From positions 1 through 27,898 of IMG/VR virus record IMGVR_UViG_3300045579_000014: 27,898 nucleotides of DNA. One strand, written 5' to 3'. The stretch comes from a virus. How positions within the stretch are numbered: the first letter of the stretch is position 1; each line of letters opens with the position of its first letter. Positions 6,217 to 15,305 of the stretch are shown piece after piece. The translations under genes and the position numbers were made by a program. The notes under the pieces were generated by a model. It was not told the origin of the DNA and searched no databases. It worked only from the letters and a program-made list of their open reading frames with translations.

Positions 6217-6584
6217 AGATCTGTATTTTAGGTAGTCGTAGTATTGATAAAGCTGAGGTAGTCTTCCCTGTTATAGAGAAGTTTATTGAAGATCATACTA
6301 CTGGTAAAGTTGTTATATTATCTGGTGGTGCTAAAGGAGTTGATCAGCTGTCTAAGAAGTATGCTGAAGCTCACGGAATTGACTTTATTGAGTTCCTACC
6401 GTATCACTTACTAGATAATATACCATTCAGTAGTAAGTATTTCTTCATCCGTAATAAACAGATGATAGATAATGCTGATAAAGTTTTAGTATTTTGGGAT
6501 GGAAAGAGTAAGGGTACAGAATATGGTATCAAGTATACTCAGAAAAAGACCAAACCAATAATGGTAATTAAGGTCCCTATTTAG
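6213..6584 (+). CDS. SLOG-domain (YspA/DUF2493-like) nucleotide-binding protein
   Basis: A 123-residue Rossmann-like protein. Visible motifs are GSRS at 7-10, SGGAKGVD at 37-44, RN at 80-81 and VFWDGKSKGT at 93-102, the ligand loop pattern of the SLOG superfamily (DprA, LOG, YspA). Members bind nucleotides or nucleotide-derived signals, and some act in nucleotide salvage or as sensors linked to effectors; the ligand here is unknown. The GTG start at 6213 sits inside the stop of the previous gene (GAGTGA). It is the last gene of the left arm, and its TAG stop lies in the loop of the hairpin at 6572-6595. Confidence 0.8.
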   Translation: MKICILGSRSIDKAEVVFPVIEKFIEDHTTGKVVILSGGAKGVDQLSKKYAEAHGIDFIEFLPYHLLDNIPFSSKYFFIRNKQMIDNADKVLVFWDGKSKGTEYGIKYTQKKTKPIMVIKVPI

Positions 6585-6595
6585 TAATAGGGGCC
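6572..6595. terminator. Likely bidirectional terminator hairpin between convergent arms
   Basis: GGTCCCTATT (6572-6581), loop TAGT, then AATAGGGGCC (6586-6595) form a 10-base-pair stem with one G-T pair. On the + strand T-rich DNA follows loosely (TGTATTATCTTTAATTGTTTT); on the - strand only TTAATTACC follows. The hairpin is strong, but the U tracts are imperfect. Both convergent genes end inside it: TAG 6582-6584 (+) and TAA 6583-6581 (-). Confidence 0.6.
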
Positions 6596-6997
6596 TGTAT
6601 TATCTTTAATTGTTTTAGCTTTACCTGTATCAATAGCTTTTTTTGCCATTTCTACAATTTCTTCTTTAGACTTAGCTTTCTTAGCTATTTCTCTTCCTAT
6701 AGCATCGTTAGCATAATCCATATCTTTTTCAGCTTGACTCTGATTATAAGTGATATTCTCATTAAGAACTGATATAGTTTTAGCTACTGGTTCAGAATAT
6801 TGTTGAGAAGCAAGGGCTGAGAATGTAATATGACGCATTGCATCAGCCTTACCCCCAAGCTGTGATTCTTTACCATAGGTCTCTACACTAATATCTTCAG
6901 CAAATTCTTTATTAGGAGCCATACCTGTTACCTCAGCTCCTATAGCTTTTACAGCTCTAAAAATTTTACTTAAAGATTCGTCAAACTCAAAGTTCAT
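6581..6997 (-). CDS. Small DUF6973-like protein at end of virion operon
   Basis: A 138-residue protein. The pattern KADAMRHITFSALAS (50-64) followed by EKDMDYANDAIGREIA (90-105) resembles the D-A-x-R-H ... D-x-x-N-x-x-G-R arrangement I associate with DUF6973-type domains found at the ends of bacterial toxin-like or wall-linked proteins. His56, Asp92/Asp94, Asn97 and Arg102 would be the conserved residues. Catalysis has not been shown to my knowledge. It is the last gene of the late operon, its start overlapping the stop of the transglycosylase virion protein by four bases. A cell-wall or ejection role is an inference from position. It could also be an injected effector. Confidence 0.5.
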   Translation of the reverse strand: MNFEFDESLSKIFRAVKAIGAEVTGMAPNKEFAEDISVETYGKESQLGGKADAMRHITFSALASQQYSEPVAKTISVLNENITYNQSQAEKDMDYANDAIGREIAKKAKSKEEIVEMAKKAIDTGKAKTIKDNTGPYY

Positions 6998-9609
6998 AGT
7001 ATAGATGCTACGTAGTCTTTAGTTTCTGTAGGTAGTTTGGTAAACCAAGCTTCCCCATGTTTTTTAACAGTAGACTTAACTTTATCAGGTCCCCAATTAT
7101 AAGCAGCTAATGCTTTTGCTGCATCACCATTAAACTCTCTTAACATAGCTACAAAGTAGTCACGGCCAAATCGTTTATACTCAGCCTCTGAATTATTTTG
7201 TAATGGTCTTACTCCATAACCAGGATCTACACCAGTAGCTGGCATTACTTGAGTAATACCTTTAGCTCCTTTAGGTGACTCTACTAATTGACGAGTAGTT
7301 GGATTAGTATGTAATCCTTTAGACTCTTTATCAATTAATCTAGTAACTATTTGATCAACCTCTCCAGCGTTTGCTGTTGAAATAATCTTAGGAACAAAAG
7401 CAGTATTAATTAAATCTGCTTTTTTATTTGCACCACCTCCTGGGGTGGATGCGAAATTGTTAAGAGTATTCCCAGGAGAATACATTTTATCTTGTTCATT
7501 GTGAAGTTGTTTAGCAAATGTTGTTGCCTCCTCTGCAGTTCTAAACTTACCTAGATGCTTACCTGTATCTAAGTATCGTTTAATTGCTTCGTTTTCAGTC
7601 AAAATCTTACCATCATCAGAAACGGTAGGTACAAGAATTTCTGTATTTCCCATTCTAAATGACATACTTCTGACTGTGCTTATAGTACCATCAGCGTTTT
7701 TCACTACTGGTCTATTCTTAAGGTCAATATTACCTTCTTCAACTGGTTTCACTTTCATTGATAATTCACTTACATTCTTAGTAAAGATGTCTTGATAATA
7801 TCTTGTATAGAATTCATTAGACACTTCATTAGGACTCTTACCTTGTAATGTAGAGTATGCTTTTAATGCTGTATTAATACGGCCAACATAGTTAGTATTA
7901 AACTCTTCTGAGCCTCCTGTAGCAATAAGTGTTCCGTCCCAGTTTTGACTGATACGAACTTTCTCATTAGGATTTTCAGTTCTATATTTCATAAAGTTAT
8001 TATAGATGACTCTGTTATATTCATCAACACCTTTTAAGAGTTGAGATGCTTGATAGCCATCAATGTATTTAGCTGCCTCTTTAAACTTAGGATCACCTAT
8101 TTGTTTAAACATTTCTTCCATAGCACCAAATTGTTTCTTTTGTTGGATATTGCGGTCTTTAGTAGATAAGAAATCAGAGTCAAAATTAATATATGCAATG
8201 TAATTATCTAAAGATTGTTTAAATACAGGAACAAAAGTAGCATCACCTTTACTAATATTATTAGCTGATGAGTTTAAATAACCACCATTGATAGAAACTT
8301 TTTCACCATTTTGAAGAATAATAGTACCTTTTTGAAATACAGTATCAACAGTTTCTTGATTTTTAGGATTACTATCACCTTTTTGCATTTTTTGTAATGA
8401 CTTCTCAAGAACTAAATTAGCCCAATTAATAAAAGTATTTTCTGTTTTAGGATTAAGATTAAATTTATTTAGAGCTGGCGCAATATCACTAATAACTTTC
8501 AAATAGACAGGATCTATACCTTGATTACGTAACTCTAATTCTGATAATTTAGTATTAATCTTAGAGTTAGTTTCAAGAATATCAGCGTAGTTTTTACCTG
8601 TAGAATCATTCTTAAGAGCTGTAACTACACCATCAATCTGTTTAGTATAAAACTCAGCTGCTTCTTTGATCTCAGGTTTGTTATAGAATCTGCCAAATTT
8701 AGTGTTGAAATCTAGCTTCATTTGATTAGCTAACAAGTCTAATGTTGTAATCTTTTTATCTAAAGGAAGATTAGGATCTTTCATTAAAGTATTAAATTGA
8801 GACAACCCAGATCTATAAGAATCATTAACTACAGACCAATGAATACCGTTGTTTACAATCTCTTGTAATTGTATTTCATTAATATTTTTAGTAGTAGTAG
8901 CTAAACGTTCTATACCTTTAGCTGTACGTTCATCATTCATAGCTTTAGTTACTTCTCTATCTAAAGCACCATAATCAAGATACTTTTGACCATCTTCACC
9001 TACAATTTCAGGAGCTCTAAGTAAGTATTTTTCACCTAGTTCTCTTAAGTTACGTCTTTCTTCTTCTACTGTTTTTCTTTGTGATTCATACAAAGCAGCA
9101 TCTAATTTAATAGTTTGTTGGATATTATTTAAGTCAAGAGTTTGTTGAGCCTTAGATAGAATCTCTCTACTAAATCCAGGGTTCTTTGCTAAAGCTTCAC
9201 GAGTAACTTGATTAATTCTAGATGTAAATTCATAGTCATTAATCTTATGTTGATCTCTAGCTGTTTGTAAAAAGTTTACTTTGTCATTTATAGACTTAAC
9301 AATACCAGGAATTTCAGATTCTTTTAGGGAAGGATCATTTAATCTATCTTGCATAGTTTTAATATCAAGATTAGTTTGTGCAAGGTAAGTAGGACTTTGT
9401 TTTTGATAGTCTTCAATATCCTTTTTAATAGATTGTTCTATATCACTAGTAGCACTATACTTCATAACTTCCCCTGCTACTTCTGAAACAAATCCTAAAG
9501 TCCCAGCTAATTGAGATACATCATTATTTATTAATCCAGCTCTATCTGATACAGGATTAGCTGCATAGCTAGGTAGATTCATTGTTTGTGAAAAGCGTTC
9601 TCTTGCCAT
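6994..9609 (-). CDS. Internal virion protein with C-terminal lytic transglycosylase domain (gp15-like)
   Basis: An 871-residue structural protein. Residues 1 to about 600 are mostly charged, helical and rich in N, K and Q, as in T7 inner-core proteins that form the ejection channel. Residues about 629-710 form a module (DLKNRPVVKNADGTISTVRS, later PTVSDDGKIL and TGKHLGKF) that I recall from many unrelated phage virion proteins. Residues about 752-871 are an SLT-type lytic transglycosylase: catalytic E762 in DKESKG, GITQVMPAT at 784-792 and AAYNWGP at 835-841. It would cut peptidoglycan locally during DNA entry. In T7 this activity is in gp16, at its N-terminus. Overlaps both neighbours. Confidence 0.85.
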   Translation of the reverse strand: MARERFSQTMNLPSYAANPVSDRAGLINNDVSQLAGTLGFVSEVAGEVMKYSATSDIEQSIKKDIEDYQKQSPTYLAQTNLDIKTMQDRLNDPSLKESEIPGIVKSINDKVNFLQTARDQHKINDYEFTSRINQVTREALAKNPGFSREILSKAQQTLDLNNIQQTIKLDAALYESQRKTVEEERRNLRELGEKYLLRAPEIVGEDGQKYLDYGALDREVTKAMNDERTAKGIERLATTTKNINEIQLQEIVNNGIHWSVVNDSYRSGLSQFNTLMKDPNLPLDKKITTLDLLANQMKLDFNTKFGRFYNKPEIKEAAEFYTKQIDGVVTALKNDSTGKNYADILETNSKINTKLSELELRNQGIDPVYLKVISDIAPALNKFNLNPKTENTFINWANLVLEKSLQKMQKGDSNPKNQETVDTVFQKGTIILQNGEKVSINGGYLNSSANNISKGDATFVPVFKQSLDNYIAYINFDSDFLSTKDRNIQQKKQFGAMEEMFKQIGDPKFKEAAKYIDGYQASQLLKGVDEYNRVIYNNFMKYRTENPNEKVRISQNWDGTLIATGGSEEFNTNYVGRINTALKAYSTLQGKSPNEVSNEFYTRYYQDIFTKNVSELSMKVKPVEEGNIDLKNRPVVKNADGTISTVRSMSFRMGNTEILVPTVSDDGKILTENEAIKRYLDTGKHLGKFRTAEEATTFAKQLHNEQDKMYSPGNTLNNFASTPGGGANKKADLINTAFVPKIISTANAGEVDQIVTRLIDKESKGLHTNPTTRQLVESPKGAKGITQVMPATGVDPGYGVRPLQNNSEAEYKRFGRDYFVAMLREFNGDAAKALAAYNWGPDKVKSTVKKHGEAWFTKLPTETKDYVASIL

Positions 9610-12600
9610 TATGGATTTTCCCTTCCGTGTATCAAATTAAGTAAATTGAATGTTGACTCATTCTCTTTATCTTTTAATAAGTTTTCTAATTTTTGATTAT
9701 TTTTATCGTACTCACCATTCATTTTAGTCCAAGTATATTCAATTAGACTACGTTTAAGAGTTTTTCTAGTCTCTTTATCTAGTTCTAAAACCTGATCTCC
9801 AATTTCTTTAAGTGTTGTTTTATTCCATTTTACACTATCTTTGTCATGTAACACTGATAAGAAGCTATTCATTAATTGACGTTTCTTAGACTCAAGTTCA
9901 GGATCATTTTTAAGTTCAGGATCAGAGATAATCTTAATAATTTCTCTGTGAATATTAGACGCCATGTCTTTTATCTCAGTAGGTCTATCTTTCTTAACCT
10001 TACCAGCTGCCCAGATATCATCTTCTTTAGTAGTTGTAAAGCCAATAATTTGAGCAAAGGCTTCAGCACGAGTAGCATTTAGACCTAAGGGTTTACCTTG
10101 CTTAGTAATTTTGTCTTCAATAGATAGCATTAATTGAGCTTTAGCCCAGTTATCCATACCTGAAGCAAAGCGTGAAGCTTCTAGTACTGTTTTACTAAAG
10201 TTTTGTTCAGATATATCTTTAGTTACAAACCAAGAATTAAGAGTATTAATAGTATCAGGAATACGACCAATAGCTGACATAGCTGGGAATCTAAATCCAC
10301 TAGTATCACCATTTAACATTTTAACCATCTCTACCATTAAGTCAATATATGGAATACCTAAACCAGACTCACCGTATGGATTAAGGTCTTTAGAAAAGTT
10401 AATGTTAGGATCTATATCATCACCAGCCATAGCTTTAAAGAATCCATTCATAACCCTGTCATATGCACCTTGTCTTAATTCATTTCTTAATTTAAGAATA
10501 TCTGGATCTTGTGTAGCTATTAAAGCATCAGAGATTAGTTTACCGCCAATTACACCGTATGAGCCCCATAGTAATCCTCTAGCTGCTAATAGTTTAGCTC
10601 TATCAGCTCTTGAGAGAATACTACCGCCTTCTTGGAAACCAAGTAAGAATTGTTTTTGTGTGATTGCAGCAAACTGCATCAAGAATGATAAAGCACCACG
10701 TTGGTAGGGTAAAGATCCAGCTCTACTCATAGAACCTGATAATCTCCAGGCTTCATATGAAATCTCTTCACGACCTTTAGGAGTATTCCAGTTTTTACCA
10801 GGATTTTGTTCTTTCCAGAAATCCTTAGCTTGTAACCACATAAATAGTCTATTAGATAGTTCAGCTGCATCAAAGCCAACAGCTCTAGCTAACTTAACTG
10901 TAGCTGAAGGAACAGCTGTAACTCCAGCCATACCCTTTTCTAATGGTGTTTCAACTAAAGGTCTAGTCGAATCTGTTAGAATCTGATTAACTAATAAGTT
11001 TTGGTCAACTGATTGTAGTAAACCTGACTCTTTAATAGCTTTAACTGTAGCATCAAATTCAGCTTTATCTACTAAATTTTTTACAGAGTCTTGTGCAAAC
11101 TTGTTTACAGCACCTTTATAAGGCTTAAGCATTTTAGCTTCATCAAGTAAAGCTAGTCTAGTTGCAAGCATTAAAGCTACATTCTTAGATCCTTGGATAG
11201 GATTAGCTACAACCATTTCAAAGATAGGTTGAGTTTGTACAAACCATTGTCTAGGTACGTTAAGGGTAATATAGAATAAAGATGCTATACGTTGAGGTGC
11301 ATTGATAATCATATTTTTATTACCAATCTCACGCAATACATTACCAGGTAGTTTATATTTCTCTAATACATCAGCAGCTACAACAAGAGCACTAGGAATA
11401 GAATCAGACCAGTCAGCAAATGAAGTAATTGTGCTATAGTGTTCAAACTCTGCTTTAGCCTTTTCAAACTTAGCTTTCTCAGCTGCAGACATAGCTCTCG
11501 GTAATGGTTCAATTAACTCAATACGTGGTGGGAATTCACCTTCTCTAACTCTTGGTAAAAACTCTTTATAATTCTTAATAAAGTAAGTTTCAAATACATT
11601 CTTATAAGAACGTAAAGCATCCATACGAGCTAAACTTTGAGATGTCTTAATTAAAGCTGTGAGTGGATCTTCAATACGAGCAGGGCCTTGTAGTGATGGT
11701 AGTCTTTCACCACGGCGTAGAGCATTACGTACCACTTCACCATGAACTTCATAGAGAGATACACGATCACCTAATGATTCTTCACGAGCCTTACGTAAAG
11801 ATACTGTATGATCTGGTAGTCTAGCTTCAAACTCTTTAAGTAAAGCATCAGCTTCATACTTAGTAGTAGCAGCTGCAACAGATCTAGAGTAGTTCTCTAG
11901 TTTAGTCTTGTCCATGATCTGATACCCATTAACATTAAGTTCTTTAGGTACAGCATCAATAAAGAAGTGTTCTCTGTAAAGCACTGGAGAATATCCAGGA
12001 ATTCTTCTAATAAGTTTTTGTGGGAGGATATCAAGTTTTACTCTATCTCCAACTAAACCATATTCATAGATCTTACCAGTAGCTGTATCCGTAAAGGCTT
12101 TTTCTAAAACTACTAGTTGTTTACCACCAATGTTATATACTCCATCAGTTTTAGATCTATCTAATTCAAATTCCACAGGAAGATCTAATGTAAGATCCCA
12201 TACTGATTTAGGAGGTAGGTTACCCTCACCAACGAATGCAAAGTCTTTTCTAGCAGCACCAATGTACTTACCATCTTTATATAGACCATCAACATAGCCT
12301 TTACCAATTAATTCATTTCGTCTAGCTCTATCTGTTAAAGCTAAATCAAAGTAATTAATTTGTCTCCAGTAAACTTGTTTCTCAAATAAAGTATCAAGTT
12401 GTTCTGTAGATAGTTTAGGGAACTTTAATCTAAGTTCTGTTTTAGTAAACAACTCTCTACCTGCTTCTTGAGCATCATAAACAACAGTAGCTAGTTCATT
12501 TTTAAGTTTACCATCGCCTAGTTTCTGTTTAACTAGATTGAGTGTTTGAGATGATAAATAAGAAGCTCTTTCAGCTTGTCTACCTAAACCTTGTTCAATC

Positions 12601-14435
12601 CAAGGAGCAAACTTACCAGAAGGAGTAATCCATTTACCAAAAGTAGTTTGAGCTATTTTAGAAATATCTAACTTATAACCAAAGTCTAGAACTGTTTGTA
12701 CAGCTTGAGGTCCATTTAAAGCATTAGCTAGTAGATCATATTCTTTATTATATTCCCATTCAACAGCGAACTGCTTGTTATCCATAACATCTGCTGTAAA
12801 TTTAGGATCAGCACGTAATGAATCAGGAGTATATTTTTGACCAGTAAGTCTATCAGTAATATAAACAGAACCTCTTTCTTCTTGTGGAAGAGAGTCTAGT
12901 TGTTGTTTAAGATTGTCATAAGCATTAATAACACTTTCTCTAGAGTTAAAGAAGTAGTTACTATCTCTACCAAAGACAGCTTTAACTTGGAATAATGTAT
13001 CAGCTACATTAACAAGAGAGTTAGCTTGCATGTATGTAGGAGATGTAGATTCATTAATAATCTTGGTAACAGCACTAATATCAGATCTACGTTGTTCTAC
13101 GTCAATAACGTTAGGATCAAACTGTGTGTTCTCTAAAACGTTTTCTAGATCTTTATTAAGTTTAATAATCTCTTGATGCAAACTAGGATTGTTTCTAACA
13201 TCTGGAGACTTCTCTGTAGTTTTAGGTAAGACATACTTATGAATTAATACACCAGGATCTTCCGCACCTAAAGATAAGGCAGTTTGTCCTGTTTGATCTT
13301 TAATACCTGCTTCTATAAGAGGAGCTGCAACAGCTGGATTAGCTTCTACGGTATTATCAAGAGGACTATCAGGGCGAATATCAATAGTTTCATCTCTCTT
13401 AGTAAACTTCTTAGTAATAGCTTTACCACCTTTGAATAAAGGGCCTCCAAAGATTAGCACAGCATCTGTCAGAACTTGTACTTGTCCTGGTTTAGTCTTA
13501 CCAGATTGAGCTGCTTTCTCGTCTAGTTTTTGAATAACAGTACCAATACCACCAGTAATACTATTAATTACTGAACCTTCATATTCTTTTTTAACAGCTT
13601 CAAACTCAGACTCTAAACCTAGTTTCTTAACAACAGTTTCTATTCTTAAATCAGACCAAGATGTAACAGGACTTGTAGCTGCCCATTCTTCCCCTTTAGC
13701 AATAGCATTTTGCCAATCAACATTCTCTTTATTAATAGCTTGCTTAGTTAGGTTAGTAAAAGCATGACCACGAGATTCAAGGAAAAAGGGTAAAGAACTA
13801 AAGAAATTAGCAAGACCTAAGAGTTCACCGCCCACATCTTTAGCAATCTGACTTGGAGCTAGGGTTTTACCCCAATCAATATTACCATTTGGTTTTCTAA
13901 TGATAAGACCTGGAGTTAGTCCTTCATAGATTTTTGGCATATTGTCGAGAACGGTATCAAAGAAAGATTCTTTACTTAGATCCTCTTTACGTGAAGCCAT
14001 ATCAGTTTTTTTATTTTGTAAAAGATTTACATTAGTATCTTGAGATGCATCATCTAGGTGTGTATCTCCTATTGGTAAAGATGCAATACGCTGAACATAC
14101 TTATCTTTAATATCAGAAGATATATACCCTGTAGTAGAGTATATAGATAACATCTTAGTCTTTTGTTCTTTAGGAACATTAGGATCATTAATAAGTCCTA
14201 GAACTGCTTCTTTATTATTAGAGTCTTGTTCAGACATCCACATTTTTTTAGCATCTTCTAAAGATTGAGAATACCCTTGCTGTGTTAGTTCTCCATACAT
14301 TTGAGTATAGTTATTAACTGGATCTGTTCCATAAGAACCAGCTGCATAGAAAGCATCATCATTAGCCTGTACTTCGGGTACTGGCTTAGTTGTTACTTCT
14401 ATTTCAGGTAATACAAAATCTTCAGAGAATTCCAT
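9609..14435 (-). CDS. Giant internal virion protein (gp16-like DNA ejection protein)
   Basis: A 1608-residue protein, the largest in the window, between a gp14-like and a gp15-like gene, the position of the long internal core protein in T7-type phages (T7 gp16 is 1318 residues). It begins with acidic low-complexity sequence (LPEIEVTTKPVPEVQ), then long charged helical regions. Hydrophobic helices appear near residue 1050 (ASLFYITLNVPRQWF) and near 1250 (LSFLMQFAAITQKQFLLGF), which could insert in membrane during ejection. No transglycosylase motif is seen here, consistent with that domain being in the neighbouring gene. The ATG is preceded by a weak AGGATAA. The stop overlaps the next gene's start codon (TAATGG). 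Identity comes from length and context. Confidence 0.75.
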   Translation of the reverse strand: MEFSEDFVLPEIEVTTKPVPEVQANDDAFYAAGSYGTDPVNNYTQMYGELTQQGYSQSLEDAKKMWMSEQDSNNKEAVLGLINDPNVPKEQKTKMLSIYSTTGYISSDIKDKYVQRIASLPIGDTHLDDASQDTNVNLLQNKKTDMASRKEDLSKESFFDTVLDNMPKIYEGLTPGLIIRKPNGNIDWGKTLAPSQIAKDVGGELLGLANFFSSLPFFLESRGHAFTNLTKQAINKENVDWQNAIAKGEEWAATSPVTSWSDLRIETVVKKLGLESEFEAVKKEYEGSVINSITGGIGTVIQKLDEKAAQSGKTKPGQVQVLTDAVLIFGGPLFKGGKAITKKFTKRDETIDIRPDSPLDNTVEANPAVAAPLIEAGIKDQTGQTALSLGAEDPGVLIHKYVLPKTTEKSPDVRNNPSLHQEIIKLNKDLENVLENTQFDPNVIDVEQRRSDISAVTKIINESTSPTYMQANSLVNVADTLFQVKAVFGRDSNYFFNSRESVINAYDNLKQQLDSLPQEERGSVYITDRLTGQKYTPDSLRADPKFTADVMDNKQFAVEWEYNKEYDLLANALNGPQAVQTVLDFGYKLDISKIAQTTFGKWITPSGKFAPWIEQGLGRQAERASYLSSQTLNLVKQKLGDGKLKNELATVVYDAQEAGRELFTKTELRLKFPKLSTEQLDTLFEKQVYWRQINYFDLALTDRARRNELIGKGYVDGLYKDGKYIGAARKDFAFVGEGNLPPKSVWDLTLDLPVEFELDRSKTDGVYNIGGKQLVVLEKAFTDTATGKIYEYGLVGDRVKLDILPQKLIRRIPGYSPVLYREHFFIDAVPKELNVNGYQIMDKTKLENYSRSVAAATTKYEADALLKEFEARLPDHTVSLRKAREESLGDRVSLYEVHGEVVRNALRRGERLPSLQGPARIEDPLTALIKTSQSLARMDALRSYKNVFETYFIKNYKEFLPRVREGEFPPRIELIEPLPRAMSAAEKAKFEKAKAEFEHYSTITSFADWSDSIPSALVVAADVLEKYKLPGNVLREIGNKNMIINAPQRIASLFYITLNVPRQWFVQTQPIFEMVVANPIQGSKNVALMLATRLALLDEAKMLKPYKGAVNKFAQDSVKNLVDKAEFDATVKAIKESGLLQSVDQNLLVNQILTDSTRPLVETPLEKGMAGVTAVPSATVKLARAVGFDAAELSNRLFMWLQAKDFWKEQNPGKNWNTPKGREEISYEAWRLSGSMSRAGSLPYQRGALSFLMQFAAITQKQFLLGFQEGGSILSRADRAKLLAARGLLWGSYGVIGGKLISDALIATQDPDILKLRNELRQGAYDRVMNGFFKAMAGDDIDPNINFSKDLNPYGESGLGIPYIDLMVEMVKMLNGDTSGFRFPAMSAIGRIPDTINTLNSWFVTKDISEQNFSKTVLEASRFASGMDNWAKAQLMLSIEDKITKQGKPLGLNATRAEAFAQIIGFTTTKEDDIWAAGKVKKDRPTEIKDMASNIHREIIKIISDPELKNDPELESKKRQLMNSFLSVLHDKDSVKWNKTTLKEIGDQVLELDKETRKTLKRSLIEYTWTKMNGEYDKNNQKLENLLKDKENESTFNLLNLIHGRENP

Positions 14436-14449
14436 TAGTTTATCCTAGA

Positions 14450-14998
14450 TTAACTAAAAATGTTTTCAAATGTTTGAAACCCACCTGTTTGTTTAAACAC
14501 ATCTCCAGCTATACCACCTATTTGGTTCCAGCCTTTAGCTTCACCCATAGCTGTGTAAGCTTCTGTACCAGCTTCACCGATAGCTCTACCAAAGTCTCCT
14601 TGTTGTCTAACTCCACTTATATTACTAGCTTCTTGAGTAGATACAGCACCAATAGCACCAACTGAAGAAGAAGTACCTGTTATACCTAAACCACCACCTG
14701 TAGTTTCTGTTAGAACTTGAGCACGTCTAATACGAGCTTCTCTTTGTTGTTGAATCATCGCACGTCTAGCATTAATATCATTAAGTCTAGTTTGTAATTG
14801 TGTTTGACGAGTAGTAGCTTCAGCTGCTTGAGTTGTAGCTTTTCTTTGTTGCATAAAGCTAGCAACCCCTACTATAGGACTAACTACATTACCAATAGCA
14901 GATGCTGCTTTTATAATAGGACCTGCAGCTTTAACAACAGAACTAACTGCTGCTACTGCACCACCATATCCTACTTTTCTTGTATTTTTATGTTTCAT
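14450..14998 (-). CDS. Internal virion protein, gp14-like
   Basis: A 182-residue basic protein, close to T7 gp14 (196). An Ala/Val/Ile-rich segment (about residues 14-45: AAVSSVVKAAGPIIKAA onward) could be a membrane-inserting helix pair. A Gln/Arg-rich coiled region follows (RQTQLQTRLNDINARRAMI, then QREARIRRAQ), and the C-terminal part is Gly/Ser-rich. T7 gp14 is the first ejected protein and forms the pore in the outer membrane. The position just before the giant ejection proteins and after the tail tubes supports this. Assignment rests on length, composition and order. Confidence 0.75.
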   Translation of the reverse strand: MKHKNTRKVGYGGAVAAVSSVVKAAGPIIKAASAIGNVVSPIVGVASFMQQRKATTQAAEATTRQTQLQTRLNDINARRAMIQQQREARIRRAQVLTETTGGGLGITGTSSSVGAIGAVSTQEASNISGVRQQGDFGRAIGEAGTEAYTAMGEAKGWNQIGGIAGDVFKQTGGFQTFENIFS

Positions 14999-14999
14999 A

Positions 15000-15305
15000 T
15001 TATAACTCCAGTTTATATAATAATTTAGTACCTTTATCAGTCTGAGCTAAATACCCAGTATCTTTAAATCCAAAAAACCTATTAAATTTTGCTTCTTTTT
15101 CTGAATCACAGAGACTATATATTTCTGTGAATCCTTTATCCTTTAAACATTTAAGAATAACTTTCCAGATTTGTTTGTATCTTTTACACTCCTGAACACT
15201 CCACTTTTTAAACTCCAAGTGCATGATCGTTTTCTGTAAGAATGGTTCATAACTTAAACCGACAAATCCATTGTCTTCTTCTTTATATATTACTTTTAAA
15301 CTCAT
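15000..15305 (-). CDS. GNAT-like protein at gp13 position
   Basis: A 101-residue protein. The C-terminal half, with CDSEKEAKFNRFFGFKDTG and then a final strand KLLYKLEL, matches the end of GNAT acyltransferase folds (a helix leading into FxGF, then the last beta strand). The N-terminal half is shorter than a full acetyltransferase, and I do not see a clear acetyl-CoA loop (Q/RxxGxG/A), so it may be a degenerate or structural member. It sits between tail tube B and gp14, where T7 has gene 13, whose product is needed for virion assembly. Start codon overlaps the tail-tube stop by one base. Confidence 0.6.
   Translation of the reverse strand: MSLKVIYKEEDNGFVGLSYEPFLQKTIMHLEFKKWSVQECKRYKQIWKVILKCLKDKGFTEIYSLCDSEKEAKFNRFFGFKDTGYLAQTDKGTKLLYKLEL

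Noticed and set aside
9876-10707. Plus-strand ORFs opposite the giant internal virion protein (also near 14390, 14798, 19016, 20306, 21245, 22232, 22518, 24740 and 27144)
   Set aside because: Each lies fully opposite a convincing late gene, has no ribosome site or domain, and reads as a reverse-strand shadow with low-complexity hydrophobic or serine-rich sequence.
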